Assembly: GCA_038200275.1 (NCBI GenBank)
Contig: JBBPYC010000022.1
Coordinates: forward strand, 1-21,394
Source: JBBPYC01 sp038200275
GTDB taxonomy: Bacteria > Pseudomonadota > Gammaproteobacteria > Burkholderiales > Burkholderiaceae_C
Direction of reading: 5' to 3'
Length of the DNA stretch: 21,394 nucleotides
This document shows, in pieces, positions 15,276 through 21,394 of this stretch. The position numbers and the translations under genes were made by a program. Each line of letters starts with the position of its first letter. Position 1 is the first letter of the stretch. Under the pieces are notes generated by a model. The model searched no databases and was not told the origin of the DNA. It saw only the letters and a program-made list of their open reading frames with translations.

Positions 15276-15609
15276 GGCTCGAACAGTGCGCGGGCAGCCC
15301 ATGCCTGTCTGTGCGCCAACGAACCCACGCGCCAAGTTGGGCTTGGCGAACAGTACCTTGATGGCCGCCTGCTTGTGTTCGCTGGCCCGCAGACAGACCG
15401 CCTTGCGCCGGACAGGCTTCCGCGATGCAGCCAATCACCGTGCTTGCCGGGCCAGTTTTTCTCTCGAAATCTGGTCGCTGGGTGCTGTAGCGCACAGACC
15501 GGGCGTGATGCGGGGTGCATCTTCTGTCTATCGGAGTGCGCTGTGCATGCCATGGCAGGCGTCACCCGAACCACGCGCTTCACAAAGCGCAACCCCACAG
15601 GAGATCAGC
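15276..15609. other. Divergent intergenic stretch without recognisable gene
   Basis: Between the leftward CbpM-like gene and the rightward SSADH stub. Open frames are present on both strands but show no recognised motif. A perfect hairpin, GCGCTT-CACA-AAGCGC (15575-15590), lies just before the AGGAG of the SSADH stub and could shape its leader. No clear promoter was found. Where one expects cbpA, nothing of it remains. Confidence 0.35.
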
Positions 15610-15828
15610 ATGCCTTATCAAAGCGTAAATCCCATAGACGGCAAGGAGCTCAGGAGCTTCGAGGACCTGACGAGCGCACAGTTCGACAAATCGCTCGCCG
15701 CGGCCGAACATGGCTTCCAGAACTCGAGGCCCAAGACCTATGCCGAGCGCGCGGTCATGGTCAACAAGGCTGCCGCCTTGCTCCACGCCCATGTCGGCGC
15801 GACGAGGAGATTGCCATGTACCAACTGA
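15610..15828 (+). pseudogene. Succinate-semialdehyde dehydrogenase N-terminal stub
   Basis: From ATG 15610, with AGGAG upstream, 62 residues match the start of NAD(P)-dependent succinate-semialdehyde dehydrogenases: YQSVNPIDGKELRSFEDL, then AAAEHGFQ and TYAERAVMVNKAAALLHAHV. At about 15796 similarity ends abruptly, and ten foreign residues (GATRRLPCTN) lead to TGA 15828. The NAD-binding and catalytic domains, over 85% of the enzyme, are absent. The stub overlaps the start of the universal stress protein gene by 13 bases in another frame. It has no enzyme activity but retains a translation start, so ribosomes could be handed to the downstream gene. Confidence 0.85.
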
Positions 15829-16280
15829 TCCTCGTGCCCATCGACGGCAGCGCCACATCCGACCGCGGCCTGGAAGAGGCCATCAAGCTTGGCAAGTTGA
15901 CGGGAGCAAAGCTGCGCCTGATCCACGTAGTCGATGAGCTGTCGTTCGCGCTAAGCACAGGATACGGCGGGGCCTACATGGGTGACATCCTCGGCGCGCT
16001 GCGCGATGCCGGTGGCGAGATTCTGAGCAAAGGTCAGGCACAAGTGCACGCCCGTGGGCTCGAAGTCGATACCGTGCTGAACGACAGCTTCTCAGGCCGG
16101 GTGTGCGATCTTGTGCTGGCGCAAGTGGCAAGCTGGGGCGCTGATCTCATCGTGCTCGGCACGCACGGCAGGCGTGGCGTCGGGCGTCTGTTCATGGGCA
16201 GCGATGCAGAGGACATCGTTCGCTCCGCGACCATCCCGGTGCTGTTGCTGCGTGCCGACCCAACGTCGCCCAGCCGATAG
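15816..16280 (+). CDS. Universal stress protein, UspA family
   Basis: A single-domain 154-residue universal stress protein, expected in the cytosol as an ATP-binding dimer. It starts LILVPIDGSATSDRGLEEA (Asp10 near the adenine), has a RLIHVVDE strand, and carries the full ATP-binding motif G-x2-G-x9-G-S as GTHG (115-118) through RRGVGRLFM to GS (128-129), ending with the strand PVLLLRA. ATG 15816 has GAGGAG at proper spacing. The frame is open far upstream, but homology and the ribosome site fix this start. It overlaps the SSADH stub, so it is probably controlled by that stub's promoter and translation. Such proteins often gather with BON, DUF1003 and aldehyde dehydrogenase genes in stress regions. 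Confidence 0.93.
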   Translation: MYQLILVPIDGSATSDRGLEEAIKLGKLTGAKLRLIHVVDELSFALSTGYGGAYMGDILGALRDAGGEILSKGQAQVHARGLEVDTVLNDSFSGRVCDLVLAQVASWGADLIVLGTHGRRGVGRLFMGSDAEDIVRSATIPVLLLRADPTSPSR

Positions 16281-16366
16281 AACAATGCCGCCCTGGCCAG
16301 CGCGTTACGCGCCTCACCTTGCTGACGGACAAAACCCGTCGACATGACTGGCTGGATCGCGCCCCA

Positions 16367-16792
16367 TCATCCGATCGCCTGCGCAACGAAGTCTGAAAAC
16401 GCCGGTGAAGTGGTCAGGTCGTAGCCTAGGCTGCGCGCGTGCTCGAAGGTCTGCTCACGACTCCAGTTTTTTTGTTTCGCCTCGGACAGCGACAGCACCA
16501 ACGCCGCCCGCGCGCCGGTTGCGCAGTGGATCAGCAACGGACCGGCTTGTTCTTTCATAACAGCCTCGAGCTCGCCGATCTGGCTGGTCAAGAGGCTCTC
16601 CTTGTCGACCGGGATATTCACGTAGCCGAGGCCGCAGCTTTGCGCCAAGTCGCGGTTCGACGTCTCCGTCTCCGACGGCAGCCGCAGGTCGATCACGGTC
16701 TTAATGCCCTGCTGCCGCGCCTCGTCAAGATCCTGCGCGCTGGGCTGCGGCCCGATGAATAACTTGTCTTCGATTTGTCTGAACTGGCTCAT
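16367..16792 (-). CDS. DUF442 / beta-lactamase-hydrolase-like phosphatase
   Basis: A 141-residue protein of the TIGR01244/DUF442 family, a dual-specificity-phosphatase-like fold often fused to, or next to, persulfide dioxygenases. It has KLFIGPQPSAQDL at the start, VIDLRLPSETE, then the phosphate loop HCATGARAAL with Cys90 and Arg95, the short C-x4-R spacing usual in this family. ATG 16792 is chosen because AAGGAG lies seven bases upstream; an in-frame ATG at 16819 has no such site. It follows the dioxygenase gene by 27 bases and is surely in its operon. In other bacteria such domains may act as sulfurtransferase or phosphatase; the substrate is unknown. Confidence 0.88.
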   Translation of the reverse strand: MSQFRQIEDKLFIGPQPSAQDLDEARQQGIKTVIDLRLPSETETSNRDLAQSCGLGYVNIPVDKESLLTSQIGELEAVMKEQAGPLLIHCATGARAALVLSLSEAKQKNWSREQTFEHARSLGYDLTTSPAFSDFVAQAIG

Positions 16793-16819
16793 GTCATGGC
16801 TCCTTGTGTTGATGTGCAT

Positions 16820-17569
16820 TCAGCCCTGCAGGCTGTCGGTCATTTGGGCGCAGTACTTCTCGAGGTTCTCGGGCAGATGGTCCGGGCAGACGCCGCATTG
16901 CTGGTTGCCAGGCACCGCGTAGTCGATGAACTTTGGATAGGGCAGGTCGAGATTCGCCATGATCTGTTTAAACGCCTCGAGCGACTTGTCTTGGCCCAGC
17001 CGCGGATTGCGCTTTTTCTCCTGCGCGATCGATGAGACTCGCCGATCCTTGTAGTCATGCCCCGGATAGACCAGCGTGTCGTCGGGCAACGTGAACAGCT
17101 TGCCGGTGACGCTTCGGTAGAGCGCTTCCGCGTCACCACCCTGGAAGTCGGTGCGCCCGCAACCTTCGATCAGCAACGCGTCGCCGGTGAATACGCGGTC
17201 ACCAACCTTGTAGGCGAAATGGCCGGCGGTGTGTCCCGGCGTGTGTAGCGGGTCGAGCGTGATGCCGCCGAGCCGGAAAGGCTCGCCCTCTTCAATGTGT
17301 TCATCGGCGCATTCCAGGTGATCGAACGCAGGAGCAGCGATGCAGGAGCCGACCTTTTGCTTCAACTCCAACGCGGCCGTGATGTGGTCGGCATGGATGT
17401 GCGTATCGAGCGTCCAGGCGAGCTTCAGCCCCAGTTTGTCGATCTCGTCGAGATCGCGCTCGACGGCCACGATCACCGGATCGATCAACAGCGCTTGCCC
17501 GGTTTCCTCACAGCCGAGCAGGTAGGTGTAGGTGCTGGACAGCGGTTCGAACAACTGACGGAAAATCAT
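16820..17569 (-). CDS. ETHE1-like persulfide dioxygenase (MBL fold)
   Basis: A 249-residue metallo-beta-lactamase-fold protein of the ETHE1/Blh type, which oxidises glutathione persulfide to sulfite in the cytosol. The mono-iron ligands are visible: His57 in THIHADH, His113 in HTPGHTAGH and Asp130 in TGDALLIEGCGRTDFQGGD. VYPGHDY (His171) completes the fold. ATG 17569 is favoured over an ATG six bases upstream because AAGGAG then has eight-base rather than two-base spacing. The C-terminal PxNQQCGVCPDHLP segment has two Cys of unknown role. It is divergent from the BigR/SqrR-like gene, the usual layout for repression by that regulator. Confidence 0.92.
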   Translation of the reverse strand: MIFRQLFEPLSSTYTYLLGCEETGQALLIDPVIVAVERDLDEIDKLGLKLAWTLDTHIHADHITAALELKQKVGSCIAAPAFDHLECADEHIEEGEPFRLGGITLDPLHTPGHTAGHFAYKVGDRVFTGDALLIEGCGRTDFQGGDAEALYRSVTGKLFTLPDDTLVYPGHDYKDRRVSSIAQEKKRNPRLGQDKSLEAFKQIMANLDLPYPKFIDYAVPGNQQCGVCPDHLPENLEKYCAQMTDSLQG

Positions 17570-17582
17570 GTTCATGACTCCT

Positions 17583-17630
17583 TTGACATCACTATATACT
17601 AATATATGAAATATTAAATGATATAATTGA
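17583..17630. promoter_or_regulatory. AT-rich divergent promoter/operator for the sulfur module
   Basis: The 91 bases between the dioxygenase and regulator starts are by far the most AT-rich DNA in the window. They contain a perfect inverted repeat TAATAT-ATGAA-ATATTA (17600-17616) and a consensus-like -10 TATAAT (17622-17627) facing the regulator gene. A TTGACA (17583-17588) is present but too far from that -10 to pair. BigR/SqrR proteins bind AT-rich palindromes that overlap promoters, so 17600-17616 is the best operator candidate. Confidence 0.6.
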
Positions 17631-17660
17631 AGTCATGTTCAAAGCGTTTTTATCGGCATC

Positions 17661-17999
17661 ATGACTACCGTAGTCGAAGCACTGGACATGGCCTCGATGC
17701 GCCGCGCCGCAGCGCAAGCCAGTGCGTTGATGAAGGCGCTGGCCAACCCGGACCGCCTGCTGCTGCTGTGCCAGCTCAGCCAGGGAGAGCAGTCGGTCGG
17801 CGAACTGGAGAGTCTGCTGGGCATCGTGCAGCCGACGCTGTCGCAGCAGCTGGGTGTGCTGCGCGATGAAGAGCTCGTGAGCACGCGGCGTGAAGGCAGG
17901 CAGATCTTTTACAGCGTTGCAAGCAAGCAGGCACTCGCGGTGCTGCAGGTTCTCTACCAGCAATACTGCAAACCCAAAAAGCGAAAGGCTGCCACATGA
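17661..17999 (+). CDS. ArsR-family persulfide-responsive repressor (BigR/SqrR-like)
   Basis: A 112-residue winged-helix ArsR-type repressor. It has ALMKALANPDRLLLLCQLSQ, a recognition region GIVQPTLSQQLGVLRDEEL, and a wing with TRREGRQIFYSV. Cys37 and Cys103 are 66 residues apart, the same spacing as the sensor pair of BigR (Cys42/Cys108) and SqrR (Cys41/Cys107), which form a polysulfide bridge and release DNA. Metal-binding residues of ArsR/CzrA types are not evident. ATG 17661 has no strong ribosome site; a second in-frame Met follows at residue 10. Its stop overlaps the next gene by ATGA, so it is co-transcribed with the sulfur transporters it probably controls. Confidence 0.9.
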   Translation: MTTVVEALDMASMRRAAAQASALMKALANPDRLLLLCQLSQGEQSVGELESLLGIVQPTLSQQLGVLRDEELVSTRREGRQIFYSVASKQALAVLQVLYQQYCKPKKRKAAT

Positions 18000-18430
18000 C
18001 GATCGACTGGATTCACTTCACGCCTTGGCAATCGCTGGTCGGCGGCATCCTGATCGGCCTTGCAGCCGCCTTGTTCCTGCTGCTCAACGGTCGCATCGCC
18101 GGCATCAGCGGTATCGTGGGTGGCCTGCTAGTGCCCAAGACCGGCGACGCGGGTTGGCGGGTCATGTTCGTTGCCGGCATGCTGGCCGCTCCGCTGGTCT
18201 ATGCGGTCTTCATCCGATTGCCGGCGCTGCAGATCGACGCTGGAATGGGCAGCTTGGTCGCGGCTGGCCTGCTGGTCGGCATTGGCACCCGCTATGGCTC
18301 AGGCTGCACCAGCGGGCACGGCGTCTGCGGCATCTCGCGGCAGTCGCCGCGCTCCATCGCAGCCACCGCAGTGTTCATGGCCGCCGGCTTCGTCACGGTC
18401 TATCTGCTGCGTCATTTGTTCAGCTTCTGA
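17996..18430 (+). CDS. YeeE/YedE-family sulfur transporter, first half (PmpA-like)
   Basis: A 144-residue inner-membrane protein corresponding to one half of a YeeE/YedE (TsuA-like) transporter. Four helices are visible at about residues 12-30, 56-75, 84-100 and 122-143. The conserved loop GSGCTSGHGVCGISR (101-115) holds Cys104 and Cys111, the cysteines through which family members pass thiosulfate or a related sulfur species. It overlaps the regulator gene by ATGA and lies 13 bases before the second half-transporter, the PmpA-PmpB order known beside BigR-type regulators. The transported species is inferred to be a reduced sulfur compound. Confidence 0.88.
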   Translation: MTIDWIHFTPWQSLVGGILIGLAAALFLLLNGRIAGISGIVGGLLVPKTGDAGWRVMFVAGMLAAPLVYAVFIRLPALQIDAGMGSLVAAGLLVGIGTRYGSGCTSGHGVCGISRQSPRSIAATAVFMAAGFVTVYLLRHLFSF

Positions 18431-18443
18431 GGACACAACCATC

Positions 18444-18881
18444 ATGCTCATGTTCACTTCTCTACTGGCAGGCTTGGTGTTTGGCGTCGGCCTGATCGTC
18501 TCCGGCATGGCGAACCCGGCCAAGGTGCTCGGTTTTCTGGATCTGGCGGGCCCCTGGGATCCGTCGCTCGCCTTCGTGATGGGCGGCGCCATATTGGTCG
18601 GGCTTGTCGCGTTTCGCTTTGGTAGCAAACGCACGCGATCGTTGCTCGGCGCCGAAATGAAAATGCCAACGGCCCGTGGGATCGACCGTCGGCTGATCAT
18701 CGGCAGCACGCTGTTTGGCATTGGCTGGGGCGTGGCGGGCTTCTGCCCGGGCCCGGCACTCGTGGCATTGGGAATGGGACAGATGAAGGCGGTGATATTC
18801 GTTGCGGCGATGCTGGCGGGCATGGGTGTATTCGAATTGCTCGAGTGGCGTGGCCGTTCGGTCGCGCCTCAGGCGCGTTGA
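18444..18881 (+). CDS. YeeE/YedE-family (DUF6691) sulfur transporter, second half (PmpB-like)
   Basis: A 145-residue partner half-transporter. It opens with a helix and the conserved GLIVSGMANPAKVLGFLD segment (16-33), has a second helix at about 41-59, and the second Cys loop GWGVAGFCPGPALVALG (94-110) with Cys101, then a last helix at about 114-132. Together with the preceding protein it supplies the two Cys loops found in one chain of full-length TsuA. A GAGGA lies ten bases before ATG 18444; an in-frame ATG two codons later is a possible alternative. The gene ends 10 bases before the DUF599 gene. Confidence 0.88.
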   Translation: MLMFTSLLAGLVFGVGLIVSGMANPAKVLGFLDLAGPWDPSLAFVMGGAILVGLVAFRFGSKRTRSLLGAEMKMPTARGIDRRLIIGSTLFGIGWGVAGFCPGPALVALGMGQMKAVIFVAAMLAGMGVFELLEWRGRSVAPQAR

Positions 18882-18891
18882 TTCATCGGCG

Positions 18892-19542
18892 ATGAGTAGC
18901 GCGCTGCACTGGGTCGCAACCAGCGGGACCATCGCCGTGCTCGTGGTCTACGAACTCGCGCTGGCGCTACTCGGGCATCGCAACGAACAACGCATTGCGA
19001 TGACGGCGCATGCGGCGCTGCGCGCGCAGTGGCTCGATGCGGTGTCCGCGCAACCCGGCTCCGAGATCCTCGGCGTGCAGACCCTGCGCAACGCGCTGAT
19101 GTCTGCGATCATGACGGCATCGACTGCCGCGCTCGGGCTGATGGGCGCGGTCACGCTGGCTTCGCCTTCGCTGATGGCTGGTTTTGCTGAAGGCAGCACG
19201 ATCGCACCTCTGCAGTTCACGCCTCGTCTCATGATCGAGTTGTCACTGCTGGTGTTGTTGTTCGCTGCGCTGCTTTGCGCCGCCATGGCGGTGCGCTACT
19301 ACAACCACGCCAGCTTCATCGTCGGAATGCCGGTGGGCAGCGTGCAACGCAAGCAATGGACTGCCACGGGTGGTGTCTACCTGCGGCGCGCGGGGCTGTT
19401 GTTCAGCCGTGCGTTGCGCTATCTGATCCTCGTGGCGCCGATGCTCGTTTGCTTGCTGTATCCGGCTGCCGGGCCGGTTGCGGCGCTTCTCGTGGTGGCG
19501 GTGCTGTACGGGTTCGACCGGGTTGGCACCAACCTAATCTGA
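18892..19542 (+). CDS. DUF599 family membrane protein
   Basis: A 216-residue inner-membrane protein of the DUF599 family, whose function is unknown. Marks are VLVVYELALALLGHRNEQRI at the first helix, then WLDAVSAQPGSEILGVQTLRN, STAALGLMGAVTLASP (second helix), a third helix at about 120-143, YYNHASFIVG, and RALRYLILVAPMLVCLL with a last helix to the end. ATG 18892 starts just 10 bases after the PmpB-like stop, with a weak GGCG ribosome site, so it probably belongs to the sulfur operon transcript. That position is unusual and may hint at a role with the transporters, but DUF599 genes also occur alone. Confidence 0.8.
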   Translation: MSSALHWVATSGTIAVLVVYELALALLGHRNEQRIAMTAHAALRAQWLDAVSAQPGSEILGVQTLRNALMSAIMTASTAALGLMGAVTLASPSLMAGFAEGSTIAPLQFTPRLMIELSLLVLLFAALLCAAMAVRYYNHASFIVGMPVGSVQRKQWTATGGVYLRRAGLLFSRALRYLILVAPMLVCLLYPAAGPVAALLVVAVLYGFDRVGTNLI

Positions 19543-19594
19543 GAAGTCGCGATTGCGCTCCATGACAAGAAGCAAGGCCCCTATCGATAAAGCA

Positions 19595-19621
19595 ACGCCG
19601 CCTCGTTCGAAGGCGCGGCGT
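19595..19621 (+). terminator. GC-rich hairpin after the sulfur/DUF599 operon
   Basis: ACGCCGC (19595-19601) pairs with GCGGCGT (19615-19621) around a 13-base loop, 52 bases after the DUF599 stop. A smaller hairpin CCCGC-CATC-GCGGG follows at 19642-19655. Neither has a U run, so an intrinsic terminator is possible but not proved; RNA 3'-end protection is the alternative. Confidence 0.35.
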
Positions 19622-19679
19622 CCACCGAGTTCTTCATGAGTCCCGCCATCGCGGGCTGCTGGGCACGGGGCGGACTGCA

Positions 19680-19811
19680 GTGATCGGCCCGCTCAATCAC
19701 GACGAGGCCCTGCTTGCTGGTCATTGCGGCCCGCGGATGCGAAAGATGGATTCGATGATCGAGACCGTCTATGTGCGTTACCGAACGGAACTGCGCGCCC
19801 GCAAAAGTTAA
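19680..19811 (+). CDS. Possible 43-residue peptide, unrecognised
   Basis: From GTG 19680 (GGGGCGG upstream) to TAA 19811 the frame reads VIGPLNHDEALLAGHCGP, then RMRKMDSMIETVYVRYRTEL and a basic end ARKS. The helix-like, charged second half has the look of a real protein end, and the frame stays open upstream without a better start. I do not recognise it. It may be the C-terminal remnant of a lost gene in this otherwise gene-free stretch (19543-20145), where a further open frame at 19840-20040 shows no recognised features. Confidence 0.25.
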   Translation: MIGPLNHDEALLAGHCGPRMRKMDSMIETVYVRYRTELRARKS

Positions 19812-20002
19812 GGTCACCCCTGACAACAAAAGTGCGTTCATGAGTTACGACTCGAGCGCCCCGTCGACGGGTAAGCGAGGTGCCGACGCCCTGCACAAAT
19901 GCGGGTACATCCATCACGCCTCGACACGCGATGACAACCTGCCCAAGGTGGAAGTCGGAATAAAGCGAAGTGGCTGGCCGACATTAACAGCAGCGGCTAC
20001 GA

Positions 20003-20069
20003 CGACCGGAAGACCGGTCGAATGGGCTGAATTTTTTTGAAGTCTTGTTGGCGAAGACGCTTTTTTTTT
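20003..20069 (+). terminator. Two hairpins and T runs upstream of the peroxiredoxin gene
   Basis: CGACCGG-AAGA-CCGGTCG (20003-20020) is a perfect 7-bp stem with a tetraloop, followed eleven bases later by seven T. Then GTCTT (20042-20046) pairs with AAGAC (20054-20058) and is followed two bases later by nine T (20061-20069). The second resembles a weak intrinsic terminator reading rightward and would shield the peroxiredoxin gene from upstream transcription. CAGAT-CT-ATCTG (20078-20089) beyond it is a small palindrome, possibly a regulator site. Confidence 0.45.
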
Positions 20070-20145
20070 AGCAATGGCAGATCTATCTGTCTTACACGAC
20101 GTGCTGCCCGGGGTTACCGGCAGCTGCAAATGAAGGAGATTTCCC

Positions 20146-20772
20146 ATGGGTATCCATATCGGCGACACCGCTCCCGATTTCACCGCCGACAGCACGACCG
20201 GAAAGATCAAATTCCACGACTGGATTGGCGGGGACTGGGTGTTCTTTTTCAGCCACCCTGGTGACTTCACTCCGGTCTGCACGACCGAGATCGGCCGCAC
20301 TGCGCAACTGGCAGAAGAATTCGCCAAGCGCCACGTCAAGCCGCTGGGTCTGTCTACCGACGGGGTCAAGGAACACCTGAACTGGATCAAGGACGTCAAC
20401 GACACCCAACACACGACCGTCAACTTCCCGATCGTCGCAGACTCCGACCGCAGCATCGCCCGGCTCTACGAGATGATCCACGCCAATGAAAGCGCGACGG
20501 CAGCCGTCCGGTCGGTGTTCATCATTGACCCGCACCAGAAGATCCGCCTGACGATGACCTATCCGATGAACGTGGGGCGCAACTTCGACGAAATCCTGCG
20601 CGTGATCGATGCGCTGCAAACCGGCGACGCCAACCACATCGCGACGCCCGCCGACTGGGTTCCGGGCGGTGCGGTCATCATCCCGCCCTCAATCAAGGAC
20701 GCCGAGGCGAAGACGCTGTTCCCGCAAGGCTGGACCGAGGTACGGCCCTACCTTCGGACCACGACGCTTTGA
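20146..20772 (+). CDS. 1-Cys peroxiredoxin (Prx6-type)
   Basis: A 208-residue peroxiredoxin that reduces hydrogen and alkyl peroxides in the cytosol. It starts IHIGDTAPDFTADSTTGKI and has the active-site segment FSHPGDFTPVCTTE with the peroxidatic Cys45, its Pro43 (within TPVC) and, further on, Arg in AAVRSVFIIDP. No resolving Cys is present: Cys45 is the only cysteine, which with the long C-terminal arm (VPGGAVIIPPSI and beyond) marks the Prx6 group. ATG 20146 follows AAGGAG at good spacing. It is flanked by terminator-like hairpins upstream and no gene within 500 bases downstream, so it is probably transcribed alone. Its role fits the oxidative and sulfur stress theme. Confidence 0.95.
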   Translation: MGIHIGDTAPDFTADSTTGKIKFHDWIGGDWVFFFSHPGDFTPVCTTEIGRTAQLAEEFAKRHVKPLGLSTDGVKEHLNWIKDVNDTQHTTVNFPIVADSDRSIARLYEMIHANESATAAVRSVFIIDPHQKIRLTMTYPMNVGRNFDEILRVIDALQTGDANHIATPADWVPGGAVIIPPSIKDAEAKTLFPQGWTEVRPYLRTTTL

Positions 20773-21282
20773 ACCACCGATCGACAACTGGCCGCTCCCA
20801 GTTCCTCTTGAGCTTATCGATAGGTAGTCGCGCAAGGTTTTCGTGAGGCGCGAATCCGTACTGCGTTCGCAACGCGCGCCTTCTGCGGACGCACGACCCA
20901 TGGCGGCTGCATAACCATCCAGGCAAGGGAAGCACACTATGGATTTCACCGTGTTGGCGCTGCCCAAAGACCGTCCACCAATGTGGCTTGCCGCTGCCTG
21001 ATGAAAAAGCAACGGGACTACCCGGTAAGCCCCGGGTCAGTGCTCATCGCACTTCAATCCGGGGTCGGGCGCGCTCCGTCTGTTCGGTAACGCACAGCCA
21101 GCCCGGCTCCGCGAGGTAACGATGGAGCCTTGTCCGCCCAGTGGGCATTTCGCTCCGCTAGGCGCGCGGCCCCAGGCCGGTGATCGAATTTTTTGACAAG
21201 CGTCATTGGTTCGCCAGCGCGCCGTCTGTTTCGCAAAATCCCACGAAAGTTGAAAAGCACGCTCCGCTCCCCGATTTCAAGC
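20773..21282 (+). other. Leader region of the P-type ATPase gene with mini-ORFs and a hairpin
   Basis: No ordinary gene is seen in these 510 bases. Two tiny linked frames occur: 20939-21001 (20 codons, MDFTVLALPKDRPPMWLAAA, with AAGGGAAG upstream) and 21001-21090 (29 codons, MKKQRDYPV...), sharing one base as TGATG. Inside the second lies a two-part hairpin: CCCCGG (21030-21035) with CCGGGG (21059-21064) outside, and AGTGC (21039-21043) with GCACT (21049-21053) inside. TTGACA at 21193-21198 could be a -35 element, without a clear -10 partner. This may be a regulatory leader, or random. Confidence 0.3.
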
Positions 21283-21394
21283 ATGCCTGCAGATCCTGCG
21301 TCGCAAGACGCCGGCACCGTGGCGAAAGCCGTCGGCGCCGATCTTGAGAACGGGCTCACGTCGCAGGAGGCATTGGGGCGGCTGCAGGAAAGCG
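21283..21394 (+). CDS. Cation-transporting P-type ATPase, N-terminus (partial)
   Basis: Only 37 codons are in the window. After MPADPASQDAGTVAKAVG the frame reads ADLENGLTSQEALGRLQES, the typical start of the Cation_ATPase_N domain (L-x-D...GLT-EEA-RL), which precedes the actuator domain in P2-type Ca2+/Mg2+/H+ pumps. The ion cannot be told from this part. ATG 21283 has no strong ribosome site, and codons upstream in frame stay open without another clear start. Such pumps often occur with universal stress proteins in stress islands of Betaproteobacteria. It runs off the right edge. Confidence 0.7.
   Translation, partial: MPADPASQDAGTVAKAVGADLENGLTSQEALGRLQES

Noticed and set aside
14919..15815. 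Upstream part of the long plus-strand frame that contains usp
   Set aside because: It runs antisense through the CbpM-like gene and through the SSADH stub in another frame. The usp ribosome site and homology fix its start at 15816.
15816..17661. FNR/ANR (TTGAT-N4-ATCAA) sites expected of a low-oxygen stress island
   Set aside because: No convincing match was found upstream of usp, the BON gene or the sulfur module on reading both strands.
19914..20456. Minus-strand open frame of 180 codons opposite the peroxiredoxin gene
   Set aside because: It covers the peroxiredoxin leader and coding region in antisense with no recognisable motif.

Overview
This is a GC-rich chromosomal window that most resembles a betaproteobacterium of the Burkholderiales type. 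That is an inference from codon and GC character and from the gene set: a subfamily-2 transaldolase next to pgi, pgm and zwf, a BigR/SqrR-type regulator with a persulfide dioxygenase, and CbpM, DUF1003, DUF1328, BON and VIT proteins. No rRNA, tRNA or CRISPR array was seen.

Layout. Positions 1-875 hold insertion-sequence debris: the start of an IS630-type helix-turn-helix protein, a frameshifted IS30 transposase end and an IS3 transposase end joined directly to it. A secreted GlcG/HbpS-like heme-binding protein follows on the minus strand (972-1733). A second mobile block comes next: an IS256 start fragment (about 2096-2346) and an IS630 element with a frameshifted transposase (about 2347-3490), which cuts off a DUF1328 membrane peptide gene. 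A DUF1003 membrane protein (3944-4495) and a small hypothetical gene (4797-5141) lie on the plus strand.

From 12436 down to 5198 the minus strand carries a tight sugar-phosphate operon, in transcription order: gnd remnant, zwf, HAD hydrolase, tal, pgi, pgm, glucoamylase-family remnant. Most junctions overlap (ATGA, TGATG, GTGA), so translational coupling is likely. The first and last genes are decayed: gnd has shrunk to 67 codons by an internal in-frame deletion, and the glucoamylase gene is broken at a 7-bp tandem repeat.

From 12464 to 15275 the minus strand carries a stress-type set: CbpM-like modulator, L,D-transpeptidase (frameshifted), three-BON-domain protein, VIT1-type metal transporter and an eRF1-like/host-attachment-type remnant. 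A succinate-semialdehyde dehydrogenase stub overlaps a universal stress protein at 15610-16280 on the plus strand. The mix recalls low-oxygen/stress islands of Burkholderiales, but no clear FNR site was found.

Positions 16367-18881 form a divergent reactive-sulfur module. A DUF442 phosphatase and an ETHE1-like persulfide dioxygenase read left. A BigR/SqrR-like ArsR repressor with the two sensor cysteines and two half-size YeeE/YedE sulfur transporters read right. Between them lies an AT-rich operator-like region. A DUF599 membrane protein follows. The window ends with a 1-Cys peroxiredoxin (20146-20772) and the first 37 codons of a cation P-type ATPase.

The most striking theme is gene decay that leaves short, still translatable remnants next to intact genes (gnd'-zwf, SSADH'-usp, pgm-glucoamylase').
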